DNA of 36,703 bases from an uncultured Phycisphaera sp. (GCA_937919685.1 CALFOM010000188.1:1-36703), one strand, 5' to 3'. Shown: positions 1 to 9,485, numbered from the stretch's first letter. The notes: generated by a model from the sequence alone, not told the origin. A program made the numbers and translations.

Positions 1-92
1 TCATCTTGAGAGAGTCCGGGACGGCAAGGCATTCATGGCGGGATATCCGCCGGTCAATCCAGAAGATATCCGCAAGCGTCTAGACTGGGCTG
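1..92 (+). other. Window edge: possible tail of an upstream gene
   Basis: No confident gene. One + frame stays open from base 3 and stops at TAG 81-83, ten bases before the next start; it would be the last 26 codons of a truncated upstream gene. A second frame (from base 2) also reads like protein but runs on far into the next gene, so it cannot be a normal neighbour. Third-position GC does not separate the two. The sequence left of the window would decide. Confidence 0.2.
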
Positions 93-1496
93 ATGCACAT
101 GTTCTTCCGTACCGCCATCATCGTGAGCCTTCTGGGACAGTCCTCCATCGCCTCCGAACCGCCGACGACGGAATCGAAGACCGTGCCGGAGCACGTGCGG
201 CAGACGATCGAATCCACCAGCGACGACGGGCGGCCGCTCGACCCCCGGATCAATGTCGAGAAGATCACCGAACTCCCGGTCCCGACAGTTCCGGTCACCG
301 TGGTTTTTCCGACCGCTCCCGTGCATCGAATCGCCACCGACCGGAGCGAGACGCCCCTCGACGAAGCCAGCTGGACGACGGCCCGATTAATCACTCGACG
401 AGGTCTGGGCTGGCTTGAATCGACGCAGTCCCGGCGAGGCGGTTGGATGGAAGGCGCGGAGGTGGTCGCGACGGATCAACCACCCCGAGAAGCCGCCGCC
501 GCCGTGGCGGTGACCGGACTCGGGCTGAAAGCCTTCGCGCAGGCGCCCTCGCTCGCCGAGTCTCCCGAGGCGGTCACCCGCGCTCTCGGGTTCATTCGCG
601 CTGCACTCGAAGAGTACGGTTTCGACGGTCTCGCCGCGGCCGGACTCGGCAACTACGTGGCAAGCTCGGTGACCATGGGTCTTGCCGCCTACGGATCGTT
701 GTCAGACCCGGGTGATTCGCAATCGCTGGGAGACGCGGTGACCTTCCTTCGCACCAATCAATGGGATCGTGCTGAAGGAGTCACGCCGAAACAGGACTGG
801 TACGGCGGCGCGGGTTACGGGAGTCACGGCCGCCCCGATCTTTCGAACACCCAGATGATGCTTGACGCGCTCTATGACGCCGGCGTGAGTCCCGACGAAC
901 CGGTCGTTCAAAAGGCGCTTGTCTTCCTGACTCGAACACAGAACCTGAAGGCAACGAACCCCGCAGCGTGGGCGCAAGCCGGTACCGATGATGGGGGTTT
1001 CATCTATACCCCGGCAAACGACGGCGAATCCTTCGGCAGCGCCGTCGCTGGTGAAGGTCGGTACGGCGAAACGATGCCCGAAGGCGCCGCTCGAAGTCTT
1101 CGAAGCTACGGCTCGATGACGTACGCCGGCTTCAAGAGCCTCCTGTACGCGGGTCTGACCGCCGACGATCCACGGGTCGCCGCCGCGATCGGCTGGATCC
1201 AACGGCATTGGACGTTGAAGGAGAATCCCGGCCTCGGTGGCCAAGGCCTCTACTACTACCTGCACGCCATGGCGCGGGCGTTGCGAGCATCCGGCCTCGA
1301 TGAGATCCAGGCCCCGGATGGAACGAATCATGACTGGCGCCGCGAGCTCATCTCGATGCTCTTTGAACTGCAGCGAGAGAATGGAAGCTGGCAAAACGAG
1401 GAAGATCGATGGGAGGAATCCCGCCCCGAGCTTGCCACCATCTACGCGATACTCGCACTTGAAGAGACGCTCAAGCCCACCCTTGACGTCGAGTGA
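93..1496 (+). CDS. Secreted alpha-alpha toroid protein (prenyltransferase/squalene oxidase repeats)
   Basis: 467 aa. Residues 1-21 form a signal peptide (MHMFFRTAIIVSLLGQSSIA, cleavage near A20/S21); Met3 is an equally good start. From about residue 105 there are successive helical repeats with the QW-like spacing of the prenyltransferase/squalene-oxidase fold: GLGWLESTQSRRGGW, AVTFLRTNQWD, ALVFLTRTQN, AIGWIQRHW and a C-terminal ELQRENGSW. The fold occurs in terpene cyclases, prenyltransferase beta subunits and many secreted planctomycete proteins of unknown role. I see no DxDD catalytic motif of squalene-hopene cyclases, so a cyclase reaction is not supported; the signal peptide points to a periplasmic, possibly binding, role. 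It converges on the DUF3179 gene with 37 bases between them. Fold confident, function unknown. Confidence 0.8.
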   Translation: MHMFFRTAIIVSLLGQSSIASEPPTTESKTVPEHVRQTIESTSDDGRPLDPRINVEKITELPVPTVPVTVVFPTAPVHRIATDRSETPLDEASWTTARLITRRGLGWLESTQSRRGGWMEGAEVVATDQPPREAAAAVAVTGLGLKAFAQAPSLAESPEAVTRALGFIRAALEEYGFDGLAAAGLGNYVASSVTMGLAAYGSLSDPGDSQSLGDAVTFLRTNQWDRAEGVTPKQDWYGGAGYGSHGRPDLSNTQMMLDALYDAGVSPDEPVVQKALVFLTRTQNLKATNPAAWAQAGTDDGGFIYTPANDGESFGSAVAGEGRYGETMPEGAARSLRSYGSMTYAGFKSLLYAGLTADDPRVAAAIGWIQRHWTLKENPGLGGQGLYYYLHAMARALRASGLDEIQAPDGTNHDWRRELISMLFELQRENGSWQNEEDRWEESRPELATIYAILALEETLKPTLDVE

Positions 1497-1533
1497 TCTT
1501 CGCCGCGGAGATCGATCGGAATCGGGCCTTTTC

Positions 1534-2676
1534 TCAGTTCGTTCCCGGGGGGTCGACGTCCATGGCCTCACGCAACGCAGATCGACCTCGCTCCAGTGCC
1601 GCCTGGGCCGATTCCGGGTCACGAATCGACGCCGCCTGCCAGAAGCCAAAACGGAGTTCGAGACCATCGGCCCGGATGAGATCAAACGTCCCCGTCGGGT
1701 CACCCGTTCCTGTGGCGATCACCAACTGGCGATCGTCGACGGCAATCGAGATGCCATCCGGCCTCATGCGCATCGCCAGTTCAGCCAGCGGGAAGATCGA
1801 CCATCGAGACTCGTCATTCGAGACTCGCGCGGCGAGCACCCGATCTCTGGCTCCGACGAGAGTCTCCATCGTGATCCGCGGCGCGATGATCCAGGAAGAT
1901 CCATCGAGGTACCGGTCGTATGAGACTCGGCGGTACCGCTGGAGAGAGCCGGCGTCGCGGAGCACCACGTCTGTCTCGGGATGCCGAGCGAGCCAGTCAC
2001 GCCAGGTGGTCACCACCACACCCGGAACCGGCTCGAGGCGAAGGCCGACCCGCGGCCCCGCGATGAACCGGCCGTCATGCCCGGACAACAGACTGGGCGC
2101 TACCGGGTCGCGGTCGTGCATGACCAGCGAAAGATCGTCGAGGAGCCCGCTCACGCCGAGTTCGAGAGTTGCGCCGTCCAACAATCGTTCGAACACCACG
2201 ACCTCGTCCACCAACGGAGATCGTGCGATCACAATCGGCGTTTCGCCGATCCGATCCTGAACGACTTCGTGGGCATCGAGAATGAACATCGGATACGCCC
2301 GCGACGAATCGCCGATCTTGACCCCCAAGACTCGGTCCGCACTGACGACCTCCTTCTGCCACTTCCGCTTGTTGGACGCGTTGAGCCCCCCCACCTCTCG
2401 GCCTGCAATGACCGCCGGATCGACAAGAGGAAACAGAAAGTCACGGGGGTTGCCGCTGGTGACCAGCGCCTCCGGATCAATCTCGAGATTCGAGATGTCG
2501 AAACCGTAAGACGATGGATCTCGGCCGTCGCCGATCGGCGAATCACCGGAGAAGACCCCGATCAATCCCCACACCAGAACGATCGTCGCGCCCGAGAGGC
2601 CAAGCGAGATCAGCAGGATAATGGGAATCACGCCCGACTTCGAACTGGAATCGCCGTCGCCACGCGGCGACTTCAC
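1534..2676 (-). CDS. DUF3179 domain membrane-anchored protein
   Basis: 380 aa from a GTG start at 2676. The frame is open further upstream (ATG at 2742), but GTG 2676 shares GTGA with the ctaB stop and has GGAGG ten bases before it, so translational coupling to heme o synthase is the best reading. One membrane segment lies at about residues 16-38, then a periplasmic domain. The stretch VLGVKIGDSSRAYPMFILDAHEVV...GETPIVIARSPL matches the DUF3179 signature. Family members usually carry CPLC at the end of this stretch; here it is RSPL, so both cysteines are gone. The biochemical function of DUF3179 is not established. Coupling to ctaB suggests a link to oxidase or heme biogenesis, which is inference. 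Confidence 0.8.
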   Translation of the reverse strand: MKSPRGDGDSSSKSGVIPIILLISLGLSGATIVLVWGLIGVFSGDSPIGDGRDPSSYGFDISNLEIDPEALVTSGNPRDFLFPLVDPAVIAGREVGGLNASNKRKWQKEVVSADRVLGVKIGDSSRAYPMFILDAHEVVQDRIGETPIVIARSPLVDEVVVFERLLDGATLELGVSGLLDDLSLVMHDRDPVAPSLLSGHDGRFIAGPRVGLRLEPVPGVVVTTWRDWLARHPETDVVLRDAGSLQRYRRVSYDRYLDGSSWIIAPRITMETLVGARDRVLAARVSNDESRWSIFPLAELAMRMRPDGISIAVDDRQLVIATGTGDPTGTFDLIRADGLELRFGFWQAASIRDPESAQAALERGRSALREAMDVDPPGTN

Positions 2677-3692
2677 GGCTTCGAAACCTCCGTCCCGATC
2701 TCCACTTCCGTGGACACCGGTGCGCGACCCCCGCGAAGCCATGATTCCGGGGTCACCGGACCACGGTCCAGCACCATCACGCCGAGGACCAGGGGCAGAT
2801 AAGCCAGACTGGCAAAGAAGGCGGTCCGAGCCGCGCCGTCGCTCGGCGACCGCCAAAAACGGGCGCATCGGAGCGTGAACCAGATGCCAAAGAGGATGCA
2901 GGCGGCCGCCGAGATCCAGCCGGCAACTCCGAACAAGGTCGCGGTCAGCCCGACGGGAACCAACATCGCCGCGGTTGAAGTCATGACCTGACCGGTGATT
3001 CGACCGCTGGGATCAAGTACCGGGAGCATCGCATGACCACCCCGACGGTAGTCCTCGCGGTACATCCAAGCGAGCGCGAAGAAGTGCGGAAGTTGCCAGA
3101 CGAACAAAAGGCCACCCAGCACCCAGGCGCCCGACTCAAGCCCGCCGGTGGCGGCGCTCCACCCGATCATCGGAGGGATGGCGCCGCAAATCGCGCCGAA
3201 CAATGTGTTGGTCGTGGTGATCGGTTTGAGTGGGGTATAGATCGCGGCGTAGATCACGACGTTGGAGATCGCCAAGACGCCAGGAATCAGGCCAACCCAT
3301 CCGCTGAGAATCGCGAATCCCCCGTAGGCCAGGGCCAGACCGACCACCAGCGTCAAGGTCGCGGACAGTCGGCCGCTGGCGACCGGTCGCTCCCGAGTTC
3401 GGTGCATCTTCGCGTCTCGGTTTTTCTCGATCACCTGATTGAGCATGGCGGCACTCGCGGCGACGAAGCCCGTGCCCACCACGGTGATCGCCAGGCGCGA
3501 CCAATCGAAATCCGGCGCCCCGGTCCGACCGAGTACGTACCCAACCGCGGTGGTCAGCAGCACCAACGCATTCAGCCGCATCTTGGTGACATCCATGATC
3601 AACCGCAGAACACCCGCACGCGGCACCGACGCGGTCGCTGTGGGGGCGACTTCGTTCGAATCGATTGGGATCTCGGGGGCGGCGTCGGTCAT
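2673..3692 (-). CDS. ctaB: Heme o synthase (protoheme IX farnesyltransferase)
   Basis: 339 aa UbiA-superfamily membrane protein that adds a farnesyl group to heme B to make heme O, the precursor of heme A for aa3-type oxidases. It acts in the cytoplasmic membrane. The signature is clear: NQVIEKNRDAKMHRTRERP near residues 85-103 is the prenyl-diphosphate/Mg binding loop, and the second conserved loop contains WQLPHFFALAWMYREDYRRGG. Hydrophobic segments are consistent with about nine TM helices. The first 30 residues are a polar, Thr/Ala/Pro-rich cytoplasmic lead. It is divergent from ctaA across 185 bases and its stop overlaps the DUF3179 start. A TAGAAT box sits only ten bases upstream of the ATG, so the mRNA may be nearly leaderless. 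Confidence 0.95.
   Translation of the reverse strand: MTDAAPEIPIDSNEVAPTATASVPRAGVLRLIMDVTKMRLNALVLLTTAVGYVLGRTGAPDFDWSRLAITVVGTGFVAASAAMLNQVIEKNRDAKMHRTRERPVASGRLSATLTLVVGLALAYGGFAILSGWVGLIPGVLAISNVVIYAAIYTPLKPITTTNTLFGAICGAIPPMIGWSAATGGLESGAWVLGGLLFVWQLPHFFALAWMYREDYRRGGHAMLPVLDPSGRITGQVMTSTAAMLVPVGLTATLFGVAGWISAAACILFGIWFTLRCARFWRSPSDGAARTAFFASLAYLPLVLGVMVLDRGPVTPESWLRGGRAPVSTEVEIGTEVSKP
2687..2691 (-). promoter_or_regulatory. Shine-Dalgarno GGAGG deciding the DUF3179 start
   Basis: GGAGG lies inside the last codons of ctaB, ten bases before the GTG at 2676. It supports the short, GTG-initiated form of the DUF3179 protein over the longer form that would overlap ctaB by about 70 bases. Confidence 0.6.
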
Positions 3693-3701
3693 GGACCGAG
3701 G

Positions 3702-3707
3702 ATTCTA
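3702..3707 (-). promoter_or_regulatory. Possible -10 box (TAGAAT) for ctaB
   Basis: TAGAAT on the minus strand, nine bases before the ctaB ATG at 3692. If it is a real -10 element the transcript would be leaderless or nearly so. No good TTGACA-like -35 is visible at the expected spacing. Confidence 0.3.
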
Positions 3708-3792
3708 CGACTACAGATGGCCTCCGCCCGACGATTGCCCGCTGGAACTTGAAAAGGGACTCACGGTCGCGGGGACGATAGAGGCGAGCGAC

Positions 3793-3798
3793 TAGAAT
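3793..3798 (+). promoter_or_regulatory. Possible -10 box (TAGAAT) for ctaA
   Basis: TAGAAT followed by CCGGTCCC, 79 bases before the ctaA ATG at 3878. It resembles the box for ctaB on the opposite strand (TAGAATCCTCGGTCC), as though the divergent pair had related promoters. No convincing -35 is visible. Confidence 0.3.
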
Positions 3799-3877
3799 CC
3801 GGTCCCGTTCGAACGGCGATCGCGACCGAATCCGTCGCGGCTCGGGCTCGAAACCCCTCTTCGGACCACCTGCACCA

Positions 3878-5233
3878 ATGAACTCCACTCCCCCGCTCGA
3901 ATCTGGATCCCGGGGCCTCGTGATCGGCCTCGGCTTTGCCACCACCACCCTGATGTGGGCGTTGGGATATCTGGCCTTCATGCAGCCCGGACTGGCGATG
4001 GGCGAGATCGTCTTCGCTGCGGAACTCCTGGTACTGGCGATCGGCGGGTTCTTCGCCGGACGTCTGCTGGGAACGGTCGCCGCCGGCGTCTGGACCGGCC
4101 TGATCAGCGCTGCGGTGAATCTCCTGGTGGTCGGAAGCCTTTTCGGGCGTGGCGAGGATGGATCCATGCTTGCCAGCGGCATCGCCTGGGTCGCGGGTCT
4201 CTTTGTGGTCTCGGCCCTGCTTGGCGGGCTCGGCGCCGCGATCGGTCGCCGCTGCTTCGAGCCGAATCGCTCCGGCCGGATCGCCCCCGCGAGCTTCTTC
4301 TCGCTCGTCGCGGCCGGGACCGTCTTCGTGCTCATCGTGACCGGCGGTCTGGTGACCGGAATGGAGGCCGGGCTCGCGGTCCCGGACTGGCCCAACTCTT
4401 TCGGCCACAACATGCTGCTCTATCCGCTCTCCGAAATGAAGGGCGGGATCTTCTATGAGCATGCCCACCGCCTCTACGGGATGCTCGTCGGAGTGACCGC
4501 AATCACGCTGCTGGTGATGGTGTTCAAGTACGACGGCCGAGGATGGGTCCGCGGGTTCGCAGGGATGACCTTCCTGATGGTCTGTGTGCAAGGCCTCATG
4601 GGCGGCCTTCGGGTGACCGGTGAATTCACCACCAGCCAGACGGAGGTCGATCCGAGCACTGCCTTCGCCGTCGCCCACGGGGTTTTCGGACAACTCACTT
4701 TCGCTGCGTTCGTCGCCCTCGCCACGGTGAGCAGCCGACGGTGGCGGGATTCGGCATCACCCGCAGTATCGATTCCAGAGGAGGATGGAGACCGTCACTG
4801 GTCGAGCATGCTCCTGGCCGCGCTGCTCATCCAGCTGTTCCTCGGGGCTTGTTACCGGCACTTTGCCACACCGGCCCTCGATGGCGCGCCAGCGCCCGTC
4901 CCCCCCGCCTGGGCGATGTACGGCCATCTCACGTTTTCGCTCGTCGCGCTGGTGACGGCATTGGTTGCCGGGCTTCGAGCCAAGGCGCGGCGCGAGGTCG
5001 GCGTACCGATGGTCCCCGGTCTTGGACGAACCGTGAACCTGCTGGTCGGTATCCAGTTCACGCTCGGGGTGCTCGCCTTCATCGCGACCGTGCTTCGAAA
5101 AACAACCGAGATCCCGATCTGGGAACTCGTTCCGACCTCGGCACATCAAGCGAATGGCGCCCTGCTTCTGGGCGCGGCCGCCGCCCTGTTCGCCTGCATC
5201 CGTCGCTTCGAAGCACCTTCGAAGCACCGGTAA
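3878..5233 (+). CDS. ctaA: Heme a synthase, CtaA/COX15 family
   Basis: 451 aa. It converts heme O to heme A in the cytoplasmic membrane. CtaA/COX15 marks are GGLVTGMEAGLAVPDWPNSF (about 155-174), EHAHRLYG (about 194-201, with the conserved Glu and His pair), AVAHGVFGQ, MYGHLTFSL and SAHQANGALL; these supply the paired histidines of the two four-helix halves. About 130 N-terminal residues form four extra predicted membrane segments before the catalytic core, so the protein is longer than the usual 300-360 aa. It is divergent from ctaB and converges on the cox operon, 130 bases from it. Function is confident; the role of the N-terminal extension is unknown. Confidence 0.92.
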   Translation: MNSTPPLESGSRGLVIGLGFATTTLMWALGYLAFMQPGLAMGEIVFAAELLVLAIGGFFAGRLLGTVAAGVWTGLISAAVNLLVVGSLFGRGEDGSMLASGIAWVAGLFVVSALLGGLGAAIGRRCFEPNRSGRIAPASFFSLVAAGTVFVLIVTGGLVTGMEAGLAVPDWPNSFGHNMLLYPLSEMKGGIFYEHAHRLYGMLVGVTAITLLVMVFKYDGRGWVRGFAGMTFLMVCVQGLMGGLRVTGEFTTSQTEVDPSTAFAVAHGVFGQLTFAAFVALATVSSRRWRDSASPAVSIPEEDGDRHWSSMLLAALLIQLFLGACYRHFATPALDGAPAPVPPAWAMYGHLTFSLVALVTALVAGLRAKARREVGVPMVPGLGRTVNLLVGIQFTLGVLAFIATVLRKTTEIPIWELVPTSAHQANGALLLGAAAALFACIRRFEAPSKHR

Positions 5234-5270
5234 ACTCATCCGATTGATCCAGAAGGGTGGACGCCGCTCC

Positions 5271-5289
5271 CGTCGTCGGCGGAACGACG
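5271..5289. terminator. Weak stem-loop between convergent ctaA and cox operon
   Basis: CGTCGT and ACGACG form a 6-bp perfect stem with a 7-base loop in the 130-base gap between two convergent transcripts. There is no T-run on either side, so an intrinsic terminator role is only suggested by position. Confidence 0.25.
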
Positions 5290-5363
5290 ATCGCCTTCGA
5301 AGACCGTAAAACGGCGGAGGGACGTCATCCACACCCCGACCTCATCCCGGACACACCGCAGCC

Positions 5364-5969
5364 TCACCGAGAAAAGGTGCCTGCGCCCCAGAGCAACGTG
5401 AGATACAGAACGACCCACGCCACATCGAGGAAGTGCCAGTACATCGCGACGTAGGCCACGCCTCGATAATTCTCCCGCGTATATTCGAGCCGGACGGCCC
5501 GGGCGGTGACGAAGACCATTGGGATCACGCCACCGATCACATGGATCGCGTGGAGGCCGGTGAGAAAATAAAACGTCCACGCATACAGGTGCCGAGAGAA
5601 GTCGAGCCCCCGATCGACGAGATCACTCCAGGCCCAAGCCTGCATGCCAAGGAAGGCGATCGCGAGCGCGAGGGTGACGATCATCCATCGCCGGAGACCA
5701 CGGCCGTCCCCGCGATTGGCAGCCCGGCTCGCGAGGAACTGAGTCGCGCTCGAAGCGAGAAGCACGACCGTGCTCCAGAGCAGAGTGACGGGAAGAGCAG
5801 GCATCCCTGCGGGCGGCCAGACCCCCTCGTCGTCCAGTCGGACCACCATGACTCCAAGGATCGATGCGGCGAAAATCATCGCCAGCGACGCGATGAAGAT
5901 GAGCATTCCGAACCGCCCGGCCGACAGCCGAGCGGATGGATCCTCGAATGGTGAGACGATATTGGCCAT
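5364..5969 (-). CDS. Cytochrome c oxidase subunit III-like protein (second copy in the ACIII operon)
   Basis: 201 aa from ATG 5969 (MANIVSPFEDPS...). The frame extends 16 codons upstream but through a hairpin-forming sequence, so the shorter form is preferred; no strong ribosome site is visible. The protein has about five membrane segments and the subunit III marks: HLYAWTFYFLTGLHAIHVIGG and, near the end, YWHFLDVAWVVLYLTLL. Subunit III supports proton uptake and stability of heme-copper oxidases and has no redox centre. It is the last gene of the operon, after coxD, and the operon already has another subunit III gene (coxC, 6565-7527). It may be an additional oxidase subunit, or one used alternatively. 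Family confident, specific role not. Confidence 0.82.
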   Translation of the reverse strand: MANIVSPFEDPSARLSAGRFGMLIFIASLAMIFAASILGVMVVRLDDEGVWPPAGMPALPVTLLWSTVVLLASSATQFLASRAANRGDGRGLRRWMIVTLALAIAFLGMQAWAWSDLVDRGLDFSRHLYAWTFYFLTGLHAIHVIGGVIPMVFVTARAVRLEYTRENYRGVAYVAMYWHFLDVAWVVLYLTLLWGAGTFSR

Positions 5970-6000
5970 GACCCTCGAGGATAGCGGGAGCTTGAAACGA

Positions 6001-6026
6001 CAGAACCCCGCTTTCACGGGGTTCTG
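6001..6026. terminator. Perfect 10-bp stem-loop after coxD
   Basis: CAGAACCCCG, loop CTTTCA, CGGGGTTCTG: a perfect inverted repeat 20 bases past the coxD stop and 32 bases before the next start. On the minus strand it is followed by TCGTTTC, not a true T-run. It could be a weak terminator, attenuator or mRNA-stabilising element separating the last gene from the rest of the operon. Confidence 0.6.
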
Positions 6027-6045
6027 GCCGGACGATTTTTGGTCA

Positions 6046-6495
6046 TCAAGGGATCTGAGACTGCTCGGCGATCGGCGCCCCTGGCGCGTCGATGCTCAGC
6101 AACTCCTGAACCTTGGGCGCGTTCCCCTTGAAGACGCTGGGGGCATTCTGGCCGGTGTCCATGAGCACGAAGATCATCAGAAGCACCGCGAATACGATCG
6201 AGGCCACGAGGACGAGTCCGTTGAACGGTCGATCCCAGCGAAGATGCATGAAGAACAACGCGACCAATGTCGCCTTGACCCCCGCGATCCCAAGTGCGAT
6301 CGGCATGTTCATCTCGCCGGCGTCGATGTACGTGACGGCAACGGTGATGGCGGTCATCAGCACCAGAATTGAACCGGTACCGAAGAGGACGCCGTAACTC
6401 ACGATGTGCCCAAGGCCATGGTCGTGGTCAGCATGATCTGCATGATCAACATGATCAACATGATCAACATGATCAGCGGTGGTTTCGTGGGACAT
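6046..6495 (-). CDS. coxD: Cytochrome c oxidase subunit IV (prokaryotic type)
   Basis: 149 aa. Small subunit of the caa3 oxidase, of the prokaryotic subunit IV family (three membrane helices at about residues 33-55, 64-84 and 94-114). GVKATLVALFFMHLRWDRPFNGLVL is the typical central stretch. The first 28 residues are highly unusual: a run of His-Asp units (DHVDHVDHVDHADHADHDHG) encoded by a 9-base tandem repeat, resembling a metal-binding tail. The neighbouring CoxC also begins with a His/Asp-rich segment. About 30 residues follow the last helix. It lies between the two subunit III genes. Identification is good; the tail's metal binding is inference. Confidence 0.85.
   Translation of the reverse strand: MSHETTADHVDHVDHVDHADHADHDHGLGHIVSYGVLFGTGSILVLMTAITVAVTYIDAGEMNMPIALGIAGVKATLVALFFMHLRWDRPFNGLVLVASIVFAVLLMIFVLMDTGQNAPSVFKGNAPKVQELLSIDAPGAPIAEQSQIP
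6432..6476. repeat. 9-bp tandem repeat (about 5 copies) in coxD
   Basis: Five head-to-tail copies of CATGATCAA (first and last copies with changes) encode the His-Asp repeat at the CoxD N-terminus. The unit is a multiple of three, so gain or loss of copies by slippage would lengthen or shorten the tail without a frameshift. Confidence 0.9.
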
Positions 6496-6564
6496 GTTCT
6501 TGACTCGTTTCGGGACGATGATCGTCCGGGTCTGAAGTAAGGAGTTGGCCTTCCGGCGCCTGGC

Positions 6565-7527
6565 TCAGTGAATCAGGTAGAAGAGCGGAAACAAGAAGAT
6601 CCAGATCAGGTCGACGATGTGCCAGTACAACCCACCGAGGTCCACCGGCGTGAAGTACTTCGGACCGAATTCACCGCGATGAGACCGCCAAATCAGCCAG
6701 CCGATCACCCCCATGCCGATGATCACGTGAATTCCGTGAAGCCCGGTCATGCAGAAGTAGATTCCGAAGAACAGATGGGTCCCGACCGGCATCTCCGGAT
6801 CTCCGAGATGCCCCGCCGCCGAATGACCTTCGCTCTCCTCATTCTCGATCGCAGCCTCCGCCGCCGCCGGGCCCGCGGAGAGTCCGGCCGGTCCGAGGAT
6901 CGCCGTCTTGATGCTGGACGCCGGCTCCTCGGGCTGGTTCACGATCTGGGCCAACGCGATCGATCGAGCCTCGCTCGCGTTGGCTTCCTTCGGACCATCG
7001 ACCAGGGGAGCGTCCAGCGCGACCAGTGGAGTCGCGAGCAGCGCCTTCTGAGCTTCGTCGACCGGCTCATAGAAGGTCCCGCCCCAGACCAGATGATCGT
7101 GGATCTTGTGGGAGTACTCGAAGTACTTGATGACCAGGAAGCCGACTGCGCCACCCATGGTGAGCCAGAGGCAGATGATCAGAAGCGTCTTCCGCCCTTC
7201 CTGCGCGAAGCGAACCGCGAGGGCCATGGTCAGGCTGGAAAGGATAAGGACACAGGTATTGATCCCGCCCATCATCGTGTCGAGATAGTGACTCGCGTAG
7301 GAAAAGACCTCGGGGTTCCGGGCGCGAAGGACCGCGTAGGCGGCGAACAAGCCGCCGAAGAAGAGGACTTCGGTGGCGAGAAATAACCACATCCCCAACT
7401 TCCCCGAATCCATTTGCTGTTCCATGGAGTCGAAGTGATGGGCGAGGTTCGGATCATGCGGATGATCATGGTCATCGTGACCGTGGTCATCGGCATGGTC
7501 TGAGGGATTGGCCGGGATGGAGGTCAT
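6565..7527 (-). CDS. coxC: Cytochrome c oxidase subunit III
   Basis: 320 aa from ATG 7527, with GGGAG eight bases upstream; the frame is open for another 107 codons upstream but that sequence lies in the coxA-coxC gap and does not look like protein. Residues 1-33 are rich in His and Asp (DHADDHGHDDHDHPHDP). Core subunit III marks follow: MDSGKLGMWLFLATEVLFFGG, and at the end HLFFGIYFCMTGLHGIHVI and DLGGLYWHIVDLIWIFLFP. Between the third and fourth helices lies an unusual loop of roughly 100 residues, rich in Ala, Glu and Pro (about 143-240). Subunit III has no metal centre in known oxidases. It follows coxA by 103 bases. Confidence 0.93.
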   Translation of the reverse strand: MTSIPANPSDHADDHGHDDHDHPHDPNLAHHFDSMEQQMDSGKLGMWLFLATEVLFFGGLFAAYAVLRARNPEVFSYASHYLDTMMGGINTCVLILSSLTMALAVRFAQEGRKTLLIICLWLTMGGAVGFLVIKYFEYSHKIHDHLVWGGTFYEPVDEAQKALLATPLVALDAPLVDGPKEANASEARSIALAQIVNQPEEPASSIKTAILGPAGLSAGPAAAEAAIENEESEGHSAAGHLGDPEMPVGTHLFFGIYFCMTGLHGIHVIIGMGVIGWLIWRSHRGEFGPKYFTPVDLGGLYWHIVDLIWIFLFPLFYLIH

Positions 7528-7630
7528 CCGAAAGGCTCCCGAAGAGAAACAAGAGGATCGGGACGAGTTCCCGAGGTCCCCGAAGGGGTGCGAAATACAT
7601 GAGCGCCCGCCCGGCGGACGCCCTATAGGT

Positions 7631-9331
<1,701 letters not shown>

Positions 9332-9354
9332 GACGAATCTCTGCAGCAAGTGAT

Positions 9355-9394
9355 GCGATCCGTGGATCGCGGTGTTTCGCCTCGAAGAACGAGG
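9355..9394. other. Two tandem stem-loops in the coxB-coxA spacer
   Basis: GCGATC-CGTG-GATCGC (9355-9370) and CCTCG-AAGAA-CGAGG (9380-9394) lie in the 154-base gap between coxB and coxA, ending 23 bases before the coxA start. In an operon where many neighbours overlap by a few bases, this is a plausible site of RNA processing or differential expression. Short inverted repeats also arise by chance in GC-rich DNA. Confidence 0.4.
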
Positions 9395-9485
9395 GGGGTG
9401 CTTCGGAATCGGACCGTCGAACGAATGGCGATCCGCATGATTTCGAACGTGTCGACCACCCCGGCCGACGAAGAAGGCTTCACGG

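Noticed and set aside
35-418. + strand frame of 127 codons at the window start
   Set aside because: Its first residues look natural but from base 93 it overlaps the toroid protein, and the rest is Arg-rich, so it is not reported as a gene.
93-1496. Squalene-hopene cyclase identification
   Set aside because: The repeats fit the fold but the DxDD catalytic motif is absent and there is a signal peptide, so a cyclase is not claimed.
2742-2868. Longer upstream starts for the DUF3179 gene
   Set aside because: They lie inside ctaB, read as Arg/Gly-rich sequence, and lack a ribosome site as good as that of GTG 2676.
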